Assembly: GCF_050436995.1 (NCBI RefSeq)
Contig: NC_134753.1
Coordinates: 6,634,001-6,698,000, forward strand
Source: Anticarsia gemmatalis
Taxonomy: Eukaryota; Arthropoda; Insecta; Lepidoptera; Erebidae
Reading direction: 5' to 3'
DNA: 64,000 bases
The notes beneath the pieces are model-generated. The model did no database searches. It worked only from the letters and a program-made list of their open reading frames with translations, and had not been told where the DNA came from. Every line of letters begins with the position of its first letter. Within the stretch, counting starts at the first letter, position 1. A program made the position numbers and the translations under genes. Below are positions 29,001 to 44,000 of this stretch, one piece after another.

Positions 29001-32000
29001 CTAATTATTGTAACGTTGGTATTGTGAGTGAAATGGCTTTTGTGCGGTCGGGTGCAGCCTTACCGAAACTCGCCGGCGCTGTGTTGACATTCAGAACACT
29101 CCGGGACAGCTTTACAGGCGTAATTTATTCGGCGGAGGCATGAGAAAGTATGTAGCCTATTAAATAGAAGCGGGTGACGTAATTATCACGGAGCACACAC
29201 CACAGTTTGTGAACGATGCTTCTAATAAGCTTATTGAGTTATTATGATAGGTATTATGAATTCAAAGCAGCAGGATTGCAATGATGTTAATTATACCGAA
29301 AAGTATTTGCAGGTATTCTATGACTCACCTTTTTTTAATTCTTAACAATAAGCAGCGGTTTCTTATCTTTTTGTGGCTAATCTAACCATTGTGGTAATGG
29401 CGTCGTAACTAAACTGTTCACAGCGTAGCTGGTGATATAAATTAGTAAGCTAGCGCTGCTAAAAGTGTGATAGCACACCTTTTTATAGTTCTCAGGTATA
29501 GCCGTTATCCTCTACGCTTAACCATGATTATTATTATGTATAAAACAATAAACTCGTACATACCGTACCGTGGTATAAGTTTTTATTAAATGTAATATAT
29601 TTTTACGTTTCTTTAAAACACAATATAATTCCAAAGCTCACAAAACACAATAACAAAGGACTAACAAACATACAAATGCAAAGATAAACCACTTGGAACG
29701 AACATAAAAATGTGGCTTTGTCCGAGCTTCAACAAGCTAGGAGACTGCAGGGGGCGTCATAAATTTTATCCGCACCAAAATATCGCTATTTATGTGCAAA
29801 ATGTCAATGTCCTTTGAGAAAATATTGTGGAATATTAAAATAGGCGTACGTTCACACATTCTACTTGTGACACTTGCAGCAGGCGCACTCGGCTTTTAAC
29901 AGAACGTGTGATGAAAAGGTTTTTTCTCCCCTCGTATAATAGGCCGCGCGCCTCTGCAACAACCCAACTGCACAACTTTCGATTAATACGCCTTTTTCCT
30001 TCTCCAAAATGTAAAAAGACGCGTGTACATTGTCTTATCGCGTCGACATGCGTCAGCGGAAACGTAATTGTTTGACCTTTTAACTTTCCAATAATTGTAT
30101 ATGAAACTTGGAAAGTAATTGAATTCATGAAAAGGCTGTCCATGAATAGTGTTCCTCGTTTGAAAACATATTATTATTATCAGTGTAATCACAGTATAAA
30201 TTGAAAACCACACGTTTACGGATCGATTCGTTGGAATGATTGTAATAGGCAGTTTGCGCGGTTAGTTAATACCTAGATTGTAGCCGCCGTATGATTGCTA
30301 CGGGGAAGGCAATTATACCTGCTTTTACCAAAGTTAGTCGAAAATTATCAATAATGTGAACGAACGTTACCCAACATTAATTTAATGTTAAAAGCTATTT
30401 CATGTTTCCATAATTTGAAGTCATTATTCTAATGACACATTAATAAAAAATACTTTTTTAGTTATTATCAATGTACGATACACATCAAATTAAATTCCAT
30501 TAGGGTGACAACGAAACTACCTTAGCATGCTAAAGTAAATTAAATGTGTAGAATTCCATTTACATTTAAACAACGAGTATTTTAGTTTTACGGTGTGTTT
30601 ACTTTTATTATAATGGTTGTTTTGAAGTAAAATGAGACATGAAAGTGAAATTATACGAGAAAAATAAATAAACTTGATAATTTAAAACATTTTAAGCTTA
30701 GCTTTACTGTAGACTTCGTGCTTCGTTAAAGCGGTCAGTGCCCCCAAGAGTTTTTCAATTCATTGCATTTTTGTTATTAATATACGTGGCACTTTCAAAT
30801 TAATATAAACTTAGTTTAATTAAAGGTATCGGATAAAATAGTGTATTGTAAGAAGTGAAACGCTTATGGTCTATATTTCGTTTTAATCCTTCGATTGAAC
30901 CACCTCAATTGTTTTATTGCAAAAGATTGTAATCTTAAGAAAGTTCTGCGTAATTAAACAAGTATAACGACCTCCTCGGAAGAATTAATGACGTGGTGTG
31001 CCATTACCTTCCCCGTTTCACACGATCGCGCATGTTTCCTCGCGGCAGACGTTTTCCTTCATCAAAAAGGCAAGGGCAAATCTTATATGAGAAATGGTCA
31101 TGCGTCTTGAGTTGCATTTTAAACGTATAAATAAAAATTAAAAAGAAAATGTCTACAGCACTGTCGCTGTTGACAAGCTGTTGGCAAGTCAGTACAAGAT
31201 GTATAGTCAGAATGCTTTTAAGATAAAGTACTGTATAGTCGACAGTTCTACAGTATGCGCGCCTACCAATTCGAAAATTATTGGGATAACAGAAATGTGG
31301 TTTTATAATTATTCATTTAAGTATGCGCTTATGGAAATGAGTGAATATACAGAGAGCAGAAACGATTTATAAGCGTCGAGCATGACGGGCGCGGACACAG
31401 TCACACGCGGTCGTAGGTGCGATAAATTAAATTCAGATACGGTTTGTTAATGTTAACGTTGCATAAATTATGATGACGGAATGTTTGTTTAATTTGGCAC
31501 GTTTGAGCAACGACGCAAACGTTGCTTGGATAAATTGTAAGTAATTTATGCAGCGAATGCTCACGAAACAGGTCGGATGGCCGGGCCCGGCGCCGCACCA
31601 CCGCGCGGTCACGCGATACCGACATTCCGCGATTTAACCGAGGTGACAAATTGTGAATTGAATTAATGTTTACTGGCGCGCTTAAATTATAACTTACGCA
31701 TTATAACACTATCTTTATTGTGCTTATAATTTACGGCTCAAATTCCTAGTACAGTTATACAAGGGCAGTAATAAATATTTTGCGCAGGATTTATTTGAAT
31801 AAGCAATTTGTCTGCTTCCATTAACTTGCCTCGAACCAAGATTCCAGTTTACCGAACTGTTGATCACGCTTGTGTAAATACGACAGGCCCAATTTCACTT
31901 TATTATAATTTCTGTTTAATCATAGAATGACGTCTATTTCTATGATTTAAAATTTATGTATAGTACACTTTGCTTAGGGAAAATTATACATAAATAGGTA

Positions 32001-35000
32001 CCGAAATAACACAACTTTAATCAAATAAATTTTCCCTTTGCCCTTTTAATAAACTTCAGTATCAATGTCGAAAATCAAATACTTCTCAGAATCTAGATTG
32101 AGGTAACGAGCAAAGTCGGTTTCTGGTCAATAACTAAAATAAACTTACAAAAAGATTTGAGGCACTTTGTAAACCGTTTACGTCTTCAAGGATTTTGAGT
32201 ATTAATATTTGTTCTACCTTTATCATTAAAATTGATGTCATTCGTTTTAAGACTTTAATATTCAATATTTTATTTTCAATTTTTAATCTTATACTTTATA
32301 ATACTCAAATATCAAACATTTGAGTAATGTATTTGCTGAAGCGTATCCAAATTGATTCAGAATTTTAAAGAACATTTATCCCGAGCTTGTTAAAAACCCC
32401 AGGCTCACTTGATAAAGCGGTCATGCGCTCAATAGCCTTCCAGAGATAAATAACCGGTGGGTCAAAGAACAACAGAGGACATTATCCAACAGCGTGCATA
32501 CAGCACAGAGTGCACCGTTACCTCGATATCAGCGCCTCCGTGACAGGTTCATGCGGGCGGAACCGTGAACAAACACCACGGACAAAAACTATTTTTAATA
32601 TTCCCAAAATAGAACTCTAAAGTTATAAACTCTTTGAGAGATTTCAAGCGTTGCGGTTTCCAACGCGGTCTGTTTATATTTAATAGCCATCTCATGCCAT
32701 CTAAAATTATCGAAACTCTGAAACAATAGCATTTCAAATAACAAAACCAAACTAACAAAGCCCTTTAAATATAATAAATTCATTTCAATGAAATATGCGG
32801 TTTTGTGGGGAAAGGTAACAAATGAATAAATCTTCTCTCTCAGTTACATTACACTAATGTAACTAGAAAGTAAAAGCTTTTTGCGTAATGTAAATTTAAT
32901 TCGTAATTATTAAATTATAAAAGGTACAATTTAGGTAAATGACTGTAGACGTCTTTTGTGTTAAACTAAGGGACTGCGATGACGAAGCATAATAGAAATG
33001 AAAAACGTACGGAAAACAATTTGTTTCAGTAGGTTCTGTAATGAAATATAAACATTATGAAAATACGCTTTTTCCGCTATTGTACGAACTCCTAGAATTT
33101 TAATTCTCTGGTTCTGTTTATTCTATTTTATGAGCTGGTAGAAAAAACGGTCATGATTTTAATTAGCAGTGAGAAAATGGGCCTTAATTCTGCTACGTAC
33201 TAAGTCAATAAAAAATCATTTCATAAATATCTGCTTACATTTCACGTTTAATTAAACACGCTCTTCTGTGGAGAGGAAAGCTTTGATCGGTACTTCCATG
33301 TTTATATTTTTATGTGGGCGGTTTGTGCTGATAAGTACCTACGTAAAATGTAGCATAAATAAGGAGCCAGCGTTTTTATTGTACATTACATGCGACTCAT
33401 CGAAAGATGATGATGATGAATTATAAATACTAGATGAGCGAACACATAAACAACGTAAGTAAATGTCAATAAGCTCGTTAAAATATATTGAGTGCGTGTA
33501 TTAATACACGTTGCTTTACTTCGCACAGAGTTGAAAAATAAATACACCATTGTTTCATACGGAGCATTTCTTTAACAAGTTACTTTCAACAAACACTGTA
33601 CTTAGTAATACTTGTTCCGTACGATTCATTAAACGTCTCTTCACTCATTCTCTATGAAAACTCCAACTCACGAAGAGCGGAAAAGAAACAAGTTTTCCTT
33701 AAGCTGTAGTCGCCTTTCTTTTGTTTTAAAATTTCACTATTAATTAAATCTTGAAATAAAAAGTTTTAATTATGATGACGAACCAGGAAAGAGGGTGTTT
33801 GAGTTTGCCTTTAACAATTTAAAGTAAGCCTTAATCGATTGAACATTTGCATAAAACCCAAAACACAACGCAAAAACGGTAAAATAAAGGATCTGTTAAA
33901 CAACTCTACTACACCATTCTACCTAATTACATTCACACCAAATTAAGCAAAACTAGAAAAACCAACGAACATTAGTGCACAATTACTCGTCGCTAGTGTT
34001 GCACGGATCCGTATAAATTGCATTTGCATGTATACGCGTCCAGATCTAGACCAAATCGTTTCACAAACAAGTATGCAAATACCAAGCAAGCGTTGTCGCG
34101 AGTCTAGATGGCGGGAATGTTAAATATGTGTGTGTGTGTGAGCAAACACCAGTTTAATCTACGCCTTATCGCCATTGGGACGGTGTAGCCTCGCTTCGCC
34201 CGCCTTCTGTACAACTGATATACTGCAGGGCTGTTGGATATCCGCTGTGCCCACGTTTTTTATTGCGAATGCATGTGAAATTGTAATGGCCACGCTCGGT
34301 TCAGTTGTTTATAATGATTTGACTGCATTCTTTCCTTTTTTGTGGGGTCAAACTGTAGAGCTTACAACGGCTGACTATGGAGTTTTAATTTTGGTTCAAT
34401 TTATGTGGTATTAAAGTTAAGAAGTTCTTTATTAGTAAAGTAATTTGAATTACTTAATCGATTTCCTCTCGCTATAATGCTGTTAGGAAGTAGTGTCGGT
34501 CTATAGGGAGTTAAATTAAATATTCTACAAATGCATGTAGCTAATTCTGATTTATTATAATTCAATCAATCGGTATAGATTTCGCCTATTGATTGACAGT
34601 CCTGAAGTTCGAAGTTACTTGTATTCGACCAGCACTATTACAAATAGCGTCAAGTGATTCCGGATTTCTTGCCTATAGTAGGCGTCCTAGTTAATTTACA
34701 TAGTACACACTTTATGAAAAAATCTATTTATATATAAGTATCCGTGGGATCCGTTCTACGACAGTACGAACACAGAAATAAAAACGTAATTTTCCTTTTC
34801 ATAAGAAACAATTACGAATGCAGAACATTCTCCAGCGCTGCGCAAATCCTCGAGTAGCCTGATATATGCTTTAATGATTTCACTCCACCGCAGTAATCTA
34901 ATCTGTTCACCAAATCGTAACCTCCATAATATCTGACTTTAAGTAATAATTCATCGCAATAAGATGACGTTCACGTTTTAAGGTCTCTCCACTTCGCTCC

Positions 35001-38000
35001 TACTTGAAATCATTATTTTATAAAGAACATTCATTGTGAATTTCATTGTTTTCCCGGTAATGAGGGATTCTATTCTTATCCTACTGCAAAAGAGTCGACT
35101 AAGGGTGACTAACGAGTTAGTAGGAGCCTGTGGATAGCAACCTGTCAGTTGAACATTATTACAATGTTTCAACCCTACGAATTGTTCAACGATTCAAATG
35201 GAAAGCAAACCTATATTTCGTTTACGATGTATATTCACCTCAAATATCAATTTCGATATCGAAATTGTCACAAAGGTCATGTTGACATACAATAATAAGT
35301 ATATTGATTTTCATTATACACGTATTAAGCTACCTGGCGAGACACATTGTGGCTTTTATTGTGTTCTACGTAGGAGGTACATATTCATTCAACAAAAGAA
35401 CCGACTGAATTGTGTTGGTAACTTTTCCCTAACATTATTTTGGACGCTGAGTGACCCCTTTAGTGTCTATATTGGGCTTGTAATGCCGAATTTGTACACC
35501 AAGCGAGATTCTTTCGATTACAAGAGGAGTGTGGTACAATATTAAAGATGATATCGGGCACGCGCGTAATATCATATGACCTTAATAGAATAAGGAGATG
35601 TGCGATGTTCGCCCATTCAGCTTACGCCTGAACGCATGCTCGCCTATCATCACGTACAGATAGCTACTTAAACGTGGTGACACACTGCCGGAGGGGATGC
35701 CACGCTACACGATGAATTACGTCAATTTACACAGCATAACGCCATTTGCACTCCCAAAAAGGAATTTGTGAAAAGTAACGCGCGAGAAAACGTATCGCTT
35801 TTAATTGAACTATAAAAGCTTATATCTTGTTCTTGTAACTAATTACTGTTGCCTTTTCCTAAGTGTATTGAAGTCAGATTAAAAGTATCGACAAAGTAAA
35901 ATTACTCGTGGGAATACGTGGGAGTGGAATCTGATTAATTTTTTGTAACTTTTATAATTAGCAAAGTCTATGGAAAGAAAGTTAATCCTACGCAGCGTCG
36001 GTACTTTTATGAAAAACAGAAAGTTGGTCTTGTTTTATCTCAGTTTGTCATTTATACTCATCGCATAAAAGTAAGATTTTTACTTGCAGAACCTTATATA
36101 CTTAATAGCGAATAATACAGACGATATTGGAACCATATTTTCCACGTAATTCTAATTAGTCTTGCGTGAAAAGGATCCCGCAAAGTAACAGTTTTTTCGA
36201 TATTTCCGTTAACTGAGTAATTAGGTTTTCCTGAAAAGAATGAGTGCCAGTGCCACATTGCAGTTCGTTTGATTTATTATCAACTTATAATACTTTATGC
36301 TTGCATTGAATACGTGTTAAAAGGCTTATTTTATCTTTGATTTACTGACGAATGTTACTCAATCAGATACAAAAAATTTCAAGTATATCGGCACTGTTTT
36401 GACAAAAATGGCTGTGACGGCAGACAGGGATACGAGCAATCTTGCTTGAATTTCATTTTGCATCCGACTTATAAAACCCTCAAAAGAAGAAATTTACCCT
36501 CGCAAAGCACAGTAAATAGTTCTGTAATACAAAAAACTTAACATGCTTAAAGCTTCAAAGATTTATCTTACATAGTCTATTATCATAAGACTGTAGATAC
36601 ACTGATACCTATCTCTACATAAGCCAGCTACGTTTCTCAGTCCCTAACATTAAACGATATAACACAATCGAGCTCGATACGATATCTGCACTTGTGTCCC
36701 AAAGCCATTATACGAACATATTAACAGGGTTTTATTCAAACAAGCTAAGAAGCTGACGTTCCAAAATGGAAAGCTAAACAATACCTATTATCTTCATAGG
36801 GGCCGAGATTGAATCGATCCTGCTCATAAATACGACGTTTTATGGCGTTAACACGTACATTGTGCTCTCTATATTCTAAATTAGGGAACTTCTAGATAAA
36901 CCTTGTATTAGTCTACTCCCACGCGTGCTTACACAATTTACATTCTTAATTCTTTCACGTTCAAACAAAACTCTTGCTGAATTAAATTTGTAGATTAGAG
37001 CAAAACAAACTTTGACGAGAACCTTTGAAAGACGCCTAAATTACCTTAAGATTTAGATAAAAATCTTTAAAGGAAGCCTCGACAACCAGTTTCAATCAGT
37101 TAATGATTGAAAAACGAACCTTGGATGAAGAACGCTTGCCGCAAAGATCTTATCAAACCGAGTGTATAGTGGCTGCGCCAGTCCTTTTGACCTCTTCCAG
37201 TAATTATATTATGATCGTGTGGCTTGACGTTAATTTGTGAAACTGCTCGGAAACCCAACGCTTAGGTGGCAGGACAGAGAGTACCGTACCCGATTAATTC
37301 AAGAAGTGGAATCCTCGGTGAATTAATGGGACGGGCCGTCGTTGTGTGCCTATTGATCGAGCACCACCTATTTTGAGAGGGGCAGGCAGACATTCTGTTT
37401 TCCTATAGGCTTTGTGTGACAATGCCGCTTTAATACCATCCTTCATTAGCATTCAAGTATGATATTAGTCAATTTTGTATAGACCTAATTTATTCTACGT
37501 TAATGTAACAATTGAGACGAAATAAATACACAACATTTCATTGTATTCGCAGTTTTATTCATATTTCTTATAATATTTTTGTCTCATCAAATAATGGGGA
37601 AGCCATTATATGCATAATTCCATGTAAATCCCTGACAGCCCTACAACAGGAACACAGCGCCATCGAAAAAAAGTTCCATTATTGGTTTTCCCCGAAAACT
37701 TCAAACAAGGGCAGTTTTCAGAAACACGAGGAAGCAAATGCGGTGTGGCCTGCCATTTATTATATTTTATAATATTTTCTTTTCCCGATGTCCTTAATAG
37801 GGATCGGACCTTTTGCCTTTTTAGTCCCTCGGGAGAGACATGGCGAATATTATTTCACCCTCCGCTAAGGGTACTCTCAGACCTTTTGAATGTATTATTA
37901 AACTTTTGTTGTTATCGAGATTAGAATAATATGGGCCTCACATCAAATCTGTGTCTCTTTTGTTATTTCTTTTATATTCATCTGTTTTATTCACGGGGAT

Positions 38001-41000
38001 TTTGAATTTCATTATTAGAATTGTCGAGAATTCCCACGTTCGGTTTAATTAAATCTCGGTACTTAGTACTCTTAACTGACTAATGCTATCTTTTACATTT
38101 CAGTTTTACACAAAATTCCTACCATGTGTATTGACATATCCACATAACTTTAGGAACGAACACCGGTTTTCAATTTTCATCACGCTTTCGTTTCATTTGT
38201 TAAAACATTTGAGGAACCGGAATTGTAAAAACTGAAAACTAATTTAATAATACCGTTCGCTAAAACACTGCAGTTCATAATTAGATTCAGCGGTAATATG
38301 AAGTTAAACAATTACTCACAGATTATAATGCACGTCGGCCATATTCGGGCGGTACTTGAGCGCCCTCTCGAAGGCTACTTCCGCTTCCGCCGTGCGCCCC
38401 TGTGCGGTCAGCACACTGCCCAAGTTGCCGTATGCTGTGAAAAAAAACTTTGTGTTACTTGTTTGCTGAGTGTCACAATGCGAATGAAAAATAAATTCTA
38501 ATTTGAAACGTGTTGTAATTGTTCAATAATTAAGTTTTTGATTAATAAAAACTTTTTTCGTTACGTTATTTTTTTCATGGCTTTCATAATAAAATGCTTA
38601 GATTAGAAATTGGTTTTAGCATAATAATTTCAGAATCATTTTAACGAATACAATTTGAGATTAATGAATCGCTACAAAAATTGAAATTTTGCAAATCAAT
38701 TTTAATAAAAAACAATAACTTTTGGATGATTATTTTATTTCGTAAATTGTACCTTCTTATTCGTGTCTATAGAAATAATGATACTTTAGTTGAACAGCCG
38801 AATTCGGAATCAAGAATCTATTTTAGTTCTCGTAATTCTATTTCACGAAGTCGTAATACAAACATTTCAATCACACTTCATATTAAAACAGTCTCCGTTA
38901 ATAAAGTTGTTTTAAAGGATATAAAATTACCCACATGATCCATCATTTTAATCCACTAACGAAGCAGACGACAAAATTTCATTAATTATTCATACTTATG
39001 AGCAAGAATAAACTGTTTTATTGTATTATATTTTAGCATAAAACTGAATTAAGTTATTAATCTGGCTAACCAGGCGATAACTATTTAAGCGAGGTGGATT
39101 TCATTATAGTTTCTTGAAAATAATGTTATTAATTAAATCTGATGTTTCGTTTATATAAACATTGTAAATTAAACAGCATTTTAATTTGATTATAAAGGAC
39201 TACATCGACTGTTCGTTAATAAATAATATTTTTATGAAGCGCTAAGGGTCGGTTCATACCTGACCGATAATACGTCGCGTATTATCAGCCATAATAGACA
39301 AATATAAAGTAAAACACTCGAGCGTTCACATTCAACCGATGATACGTCGATGCGAAGCCCATACGAATTAATTTACGCCCGACGCATCTTCCGTTAGGTG
39401 TGAACCCGCTTTTAGTTATGTTGTAAGCAATTGTTACAATTGTTTATAACTACACAGAGGGTTTTTTAAGACCAAGACTTTTAGGTCTGTTTACATATAA
39501 TTTAACTCCTATTTTATCTATTCTCGTAAGCGAAAAGCTTTAACGACTGCATATCAATAAAATAAAAAACATTAGAAAATATCTGCGCTCTGCATTTCTC
39601 TTGGTTCATCGGCTGCCATTAGTAAAACAAAAGAAGTGATTTATATTTTCCTAGTAAACGATATTCACCCCTCGTGTTAAGGGTTAAAAAGCCTCTTATA
39701 TGAAAGCAGAGGGTGCAGTATAAGTGCACATACATGAAAATATTTTGCCCTCATACACGAAGCATATATTTTGTATTTAAAGCTATATTTATTTTCTATG
39801 TTATAAAATAATTATTCTAGGAAAGCAAGGTATCTCATTCAGTTTGTATGTTAAATGCGTTTCTCGAAATTGGAAAATTGATGCGTGGTTTTGAGTAGAT
39901 TGAACTCGGCTACTAGAGGTATGGAATACGGTTACTGTGAACGTTTCGAGGAAACATGCAATTTCAAACGCAGAAGTAAAGTCCTACAAAATCCAGAATT
40001 ACTCGTTTTCGATTTAAAACTGCGTCGGTGTATCTCAGTCTATTAGAGTGGGTGTCATGTACGGGTATGATTGGGTAGTGGTATCGCGCCGCCGACCGAT
40101 CTCCGGTGCACTCCGATCCGCTTTTCACGAATAAATATTAGGTTGCGGTCGCAAGCCTCCGGAGCTAACCTACGAACACTCTAGACTCTCCCTGTAGTGC
40201 TATATTATTGCACTTTCACTGGCGAAGTTTACATGAAATACGTTTTAACACGACTGCCCATGCATAAGCTTAAGTTATCAGGTTTTAGAGAATGTTTAAT
40301 CATATTTCATTAGTGCTTTTATATTGTTGGTTTTGCAAAGAACACAGATTTTTTTTATTTGTCCCAAAAACAGATGAGCGAACCGATTGTTCAATACGAA
40401 ATGAACGCAAAGGTTCTTTAATTCCGGAAAATGCGTGAGTCCCTCGGGAACGAGACAAACCAATTTCGACACGAGTGGAGCCGCAGTCGAAAGCTAGTAT
40501 TAATTAAATTGCAGGATTATTATTCACAGGTACAGCATTTTAATCAAATATTCTTTGCAAGTGTTGATCCGTCATGGTCTGTTACTTTCGTTAGTGAATT
40601 TCAAGCTTAGCCGCTTAACAGTTTTGAAATAACGTTATAAGCATTTTAGGTGCTCAAAAAGAAAAAACTCTTATTTTTTTGTATTTGAAATAGGCAGGTA
40701 CTTAATTTGTTTTGTTCTCAAGCACTCTAAAAATGGCAACAAAGCTGAAGAAATATTTATGAATGGAAAGCTACATTATATCTGATTTACTTATTCAATA
40801 TTTTATTTTAAGAAATAGCTGGACGATCACAGGAAATGTTTCCACGTGGGCGAAGCAGTGGGCAGACCATGTACAATTGAATTGTACATAAAAATAGTGA
40901 GATATAAAATGTGATAAATTATTTGGTGCACTTTTATCTTTATCTTGAAGAAGCGAAACAAAATTACCTACTGAGTCGTGATTCCTCTATAGACTTCCTT

Positions 41001-44000
41001 TGCCTCTTCGCTTTATCAGTCGTCGTACGTCGGACAAGTGTATTGGCGGTTGCGTATTAAATAGATAAATCTCATCAATATAGCTGTCCCGTGTCCCGTA
41101 GAAAAGCGAACTTACGTCTTTAGCGTAGGAAGTAAGTAAGCCTAAGAGAGTTCGTCCACCCACGCCGTGACGCAAATAATTTCGTTACTAGGTGACTTCA
41201 TTACTGGACAATTTGAGGGTCTTCATACTCATAGCCTTACCTAGATCAGCCAATCACAGAGGTGCGTTCTTGCTTCGTGTATCGTATTTGATGACATACA
41301 AGACTAACACGCTATTATCGACTATCAACCACCATCTACTATCGACCCATTATGTATCTGATCAGCGTCTCTAGCGGCTGCTGACGAAACTAATTTTAAA
41401 GTACATTTCAAAAGTTAAACTCTCGTTACTCGATTAAACTGATTGTAGAGAAAAAAGGCTACATTGCTCATTAAAAAAGAATTTATCCGAGTTTATGAAA
41501 CAGTTCATAATGCTATAATTATAAAGTTCGAATTAGTCACGCATATTTAGTTAATTCCCATTATTCCCCATATTATCTCATTTGTGCGTATTAGGTCGAA
41601 TATAAATATAGAGTTGTTATTATTCAGTTGTCAATGTTAATTATGCATAATAATGTGAAGTCCAATTAATTACCAGTACATATTCCAACACCAACGTATT
41701 AATATATTTAATTAAATATGTTTTCATTGTCAAAATAGAGGTACACTTTTGGATTACGTTAACATAATTTATGAAAGCTTATCATATATTACTATTTATT
41801 TTAGTGACATTAATAGAATGATCTTGCAAAAAATTTAGTTGCGTAGTACTCGTAACCAACGGTCCTGTATGATAAGATGTATGGATGTGAATGAAGCAAA
41901 GGAAGTTTGTAAGGATCGTACTAAGTGGTATCTCTGGTCTCTGCCTTATGGGAAGAAGGCGTGATTTGATGTATGTTTGTATGTACGTATGTATATAGTA
42001 TATATCTAAATTACTTGTGTCGCGGAATACTTGACAAATTTACAAACATCAGGCTTCATGAGTTCCTGAAGTCTGATGTTTGTATATTTGTACTAGATTA
42101 CACTACTACTAGACTACTAACTAGACGTAGTAAGTACAACTACATGATGTAGGCTACACATATATTTCACAACAATACCAAATTCCCAGCTTTCAACACG
42201 CGTAGGAGGAGTAGCGAAAACTTCAATGATTGCTCCACGCGCGGTAGTAAACAGTCTTCATTTAGAGATGTATTATTTATTGTAACAATATTAACCCTCT
42301 CTTAACCATAGTTTTTTTTTAACTAATACTAATATTACCAACTTTCGTAAAAATCGTGAATAATATTCAACGTATGATCTGTTACCAAGTTATATTTCGA
42401 GAAAAATCGTTTGAATAAAAACGGTGTTGCGCAATTATTATGAGGTTATTTTAAGCAGATACAACGGCCAATATTATAATTTATTATTCCTAATCTTGTA
42501 GCTAAAATACACAGAGAAATGCCAACAGAGAAATGAGTGCTTTACCGACATTCAATGCGAAGAGCTTACTCAATTAAATTCGATTCAAGAGAACCACTTC
42601 GGACCAACGTTATAACGTTAATATAAGCGTAAAATATTTCATAAAATACCTTACGAATTTAAACATCGACTTTAAAATTTTAGTATCTACGATAAATATT
42701 TTCATTGTAGTAACATTCGCACTAAATAGATTTTAATTTTATTTGTATTTTCTTTTTTAACACGCTGCAATTAGTTTGAATTAATAATTTTACATTTGTA
42801 ACATTTAGCATTATTAATTTTAATTGTCAATAACGACGACGGCAGTGTCGAGTAATTGTCCTACGGAACATTTTAAATAATAATAAAATTCGCAAAGATC
42901 TCTATTACCACTAATTTAATAGATTCAGGCAACAATAGACACTGGAAGGCTTTTATTTTTGGGGTTGATCCGGTTAAGGACCGACATAAAATGGCCCAAC
43001 ACAGGAGATTCGGTTTATTGAAAAGTAGAATAAGAAATGGAATCCCGCTGGCCTATGAGGACTTATGCTAACAAAAGACATTATCAAACAGGAGCAATGG
43101 ATTTCCGAGGGATTTCTTTATATTTATGACATCGTAGATTTACCGCACGCGTAGGTAACAATTCTGCAAAAAATCACGCCGCCTCCGCTGAATAAAGTTC
43201 GGCTAAAATAATTTTCACTCATTCGATCCTCGTTTTTTTCGGTAATACGAGAATTGCCGGTGAAGTGTTTGAAGAACGAGATTCAATAGCAATAATCCTC
43301 GGTAATCTTAGGAGTCCTAAATCGTGCTTTTAACAATTTCACGTGTGTTTACTGTGAGCGTTCATCCGTAAAGAGGCGATTACATAAAAGTGTAACTGGG
43401 TGCTTCCCTTAAATAGGGCACATCAAAAAGAAAATAAAAATCTTATCCCATTTACGATCGGCACCATTAGCTGTAAGAAAAACATAGAGCGAAAAAATAT
43501 AAAAGAGACACGGCGTTACTTAGTCGTTCCGCTGATTGGAATATCGGTCTGAAAGCTTTTTTATGTACCCACTTACACGGGTAATACGCGAAACATTGAC
43601 GTTATACCCGTAGGTGTTTATGTATGTTTACTTGTTTATTGCGTCATATTTTTTTCTTTTTAAAGTACAAGTTTACTGTCGGCCATGTTTATTTACTCGA
43701 ACTCTCCATTCGTGTGTATAATACGTCTACTTTATACACGCGCCTTTATTGCTCTCTTATTAACGTTCATGGAATTGTGAGGGGCATCTTCTTATAAGAC
43801 CGTAACATCTATTTAAGGCTTGGTTTTTTATTTATCGGCGAGCAGAATAACGGTTTGCGTTGTCGTTCAGTTTTATTCAATTACTACTTCTGTATAAGTG
43901 TCAGATTAGAAAAAACATTTCACTTCAATGTCGGCTTATCATGGATTAAAGCTATCAAAAACTGTCTTTTCTCTCTTTCGAACACTTAACAGGAAACTAA

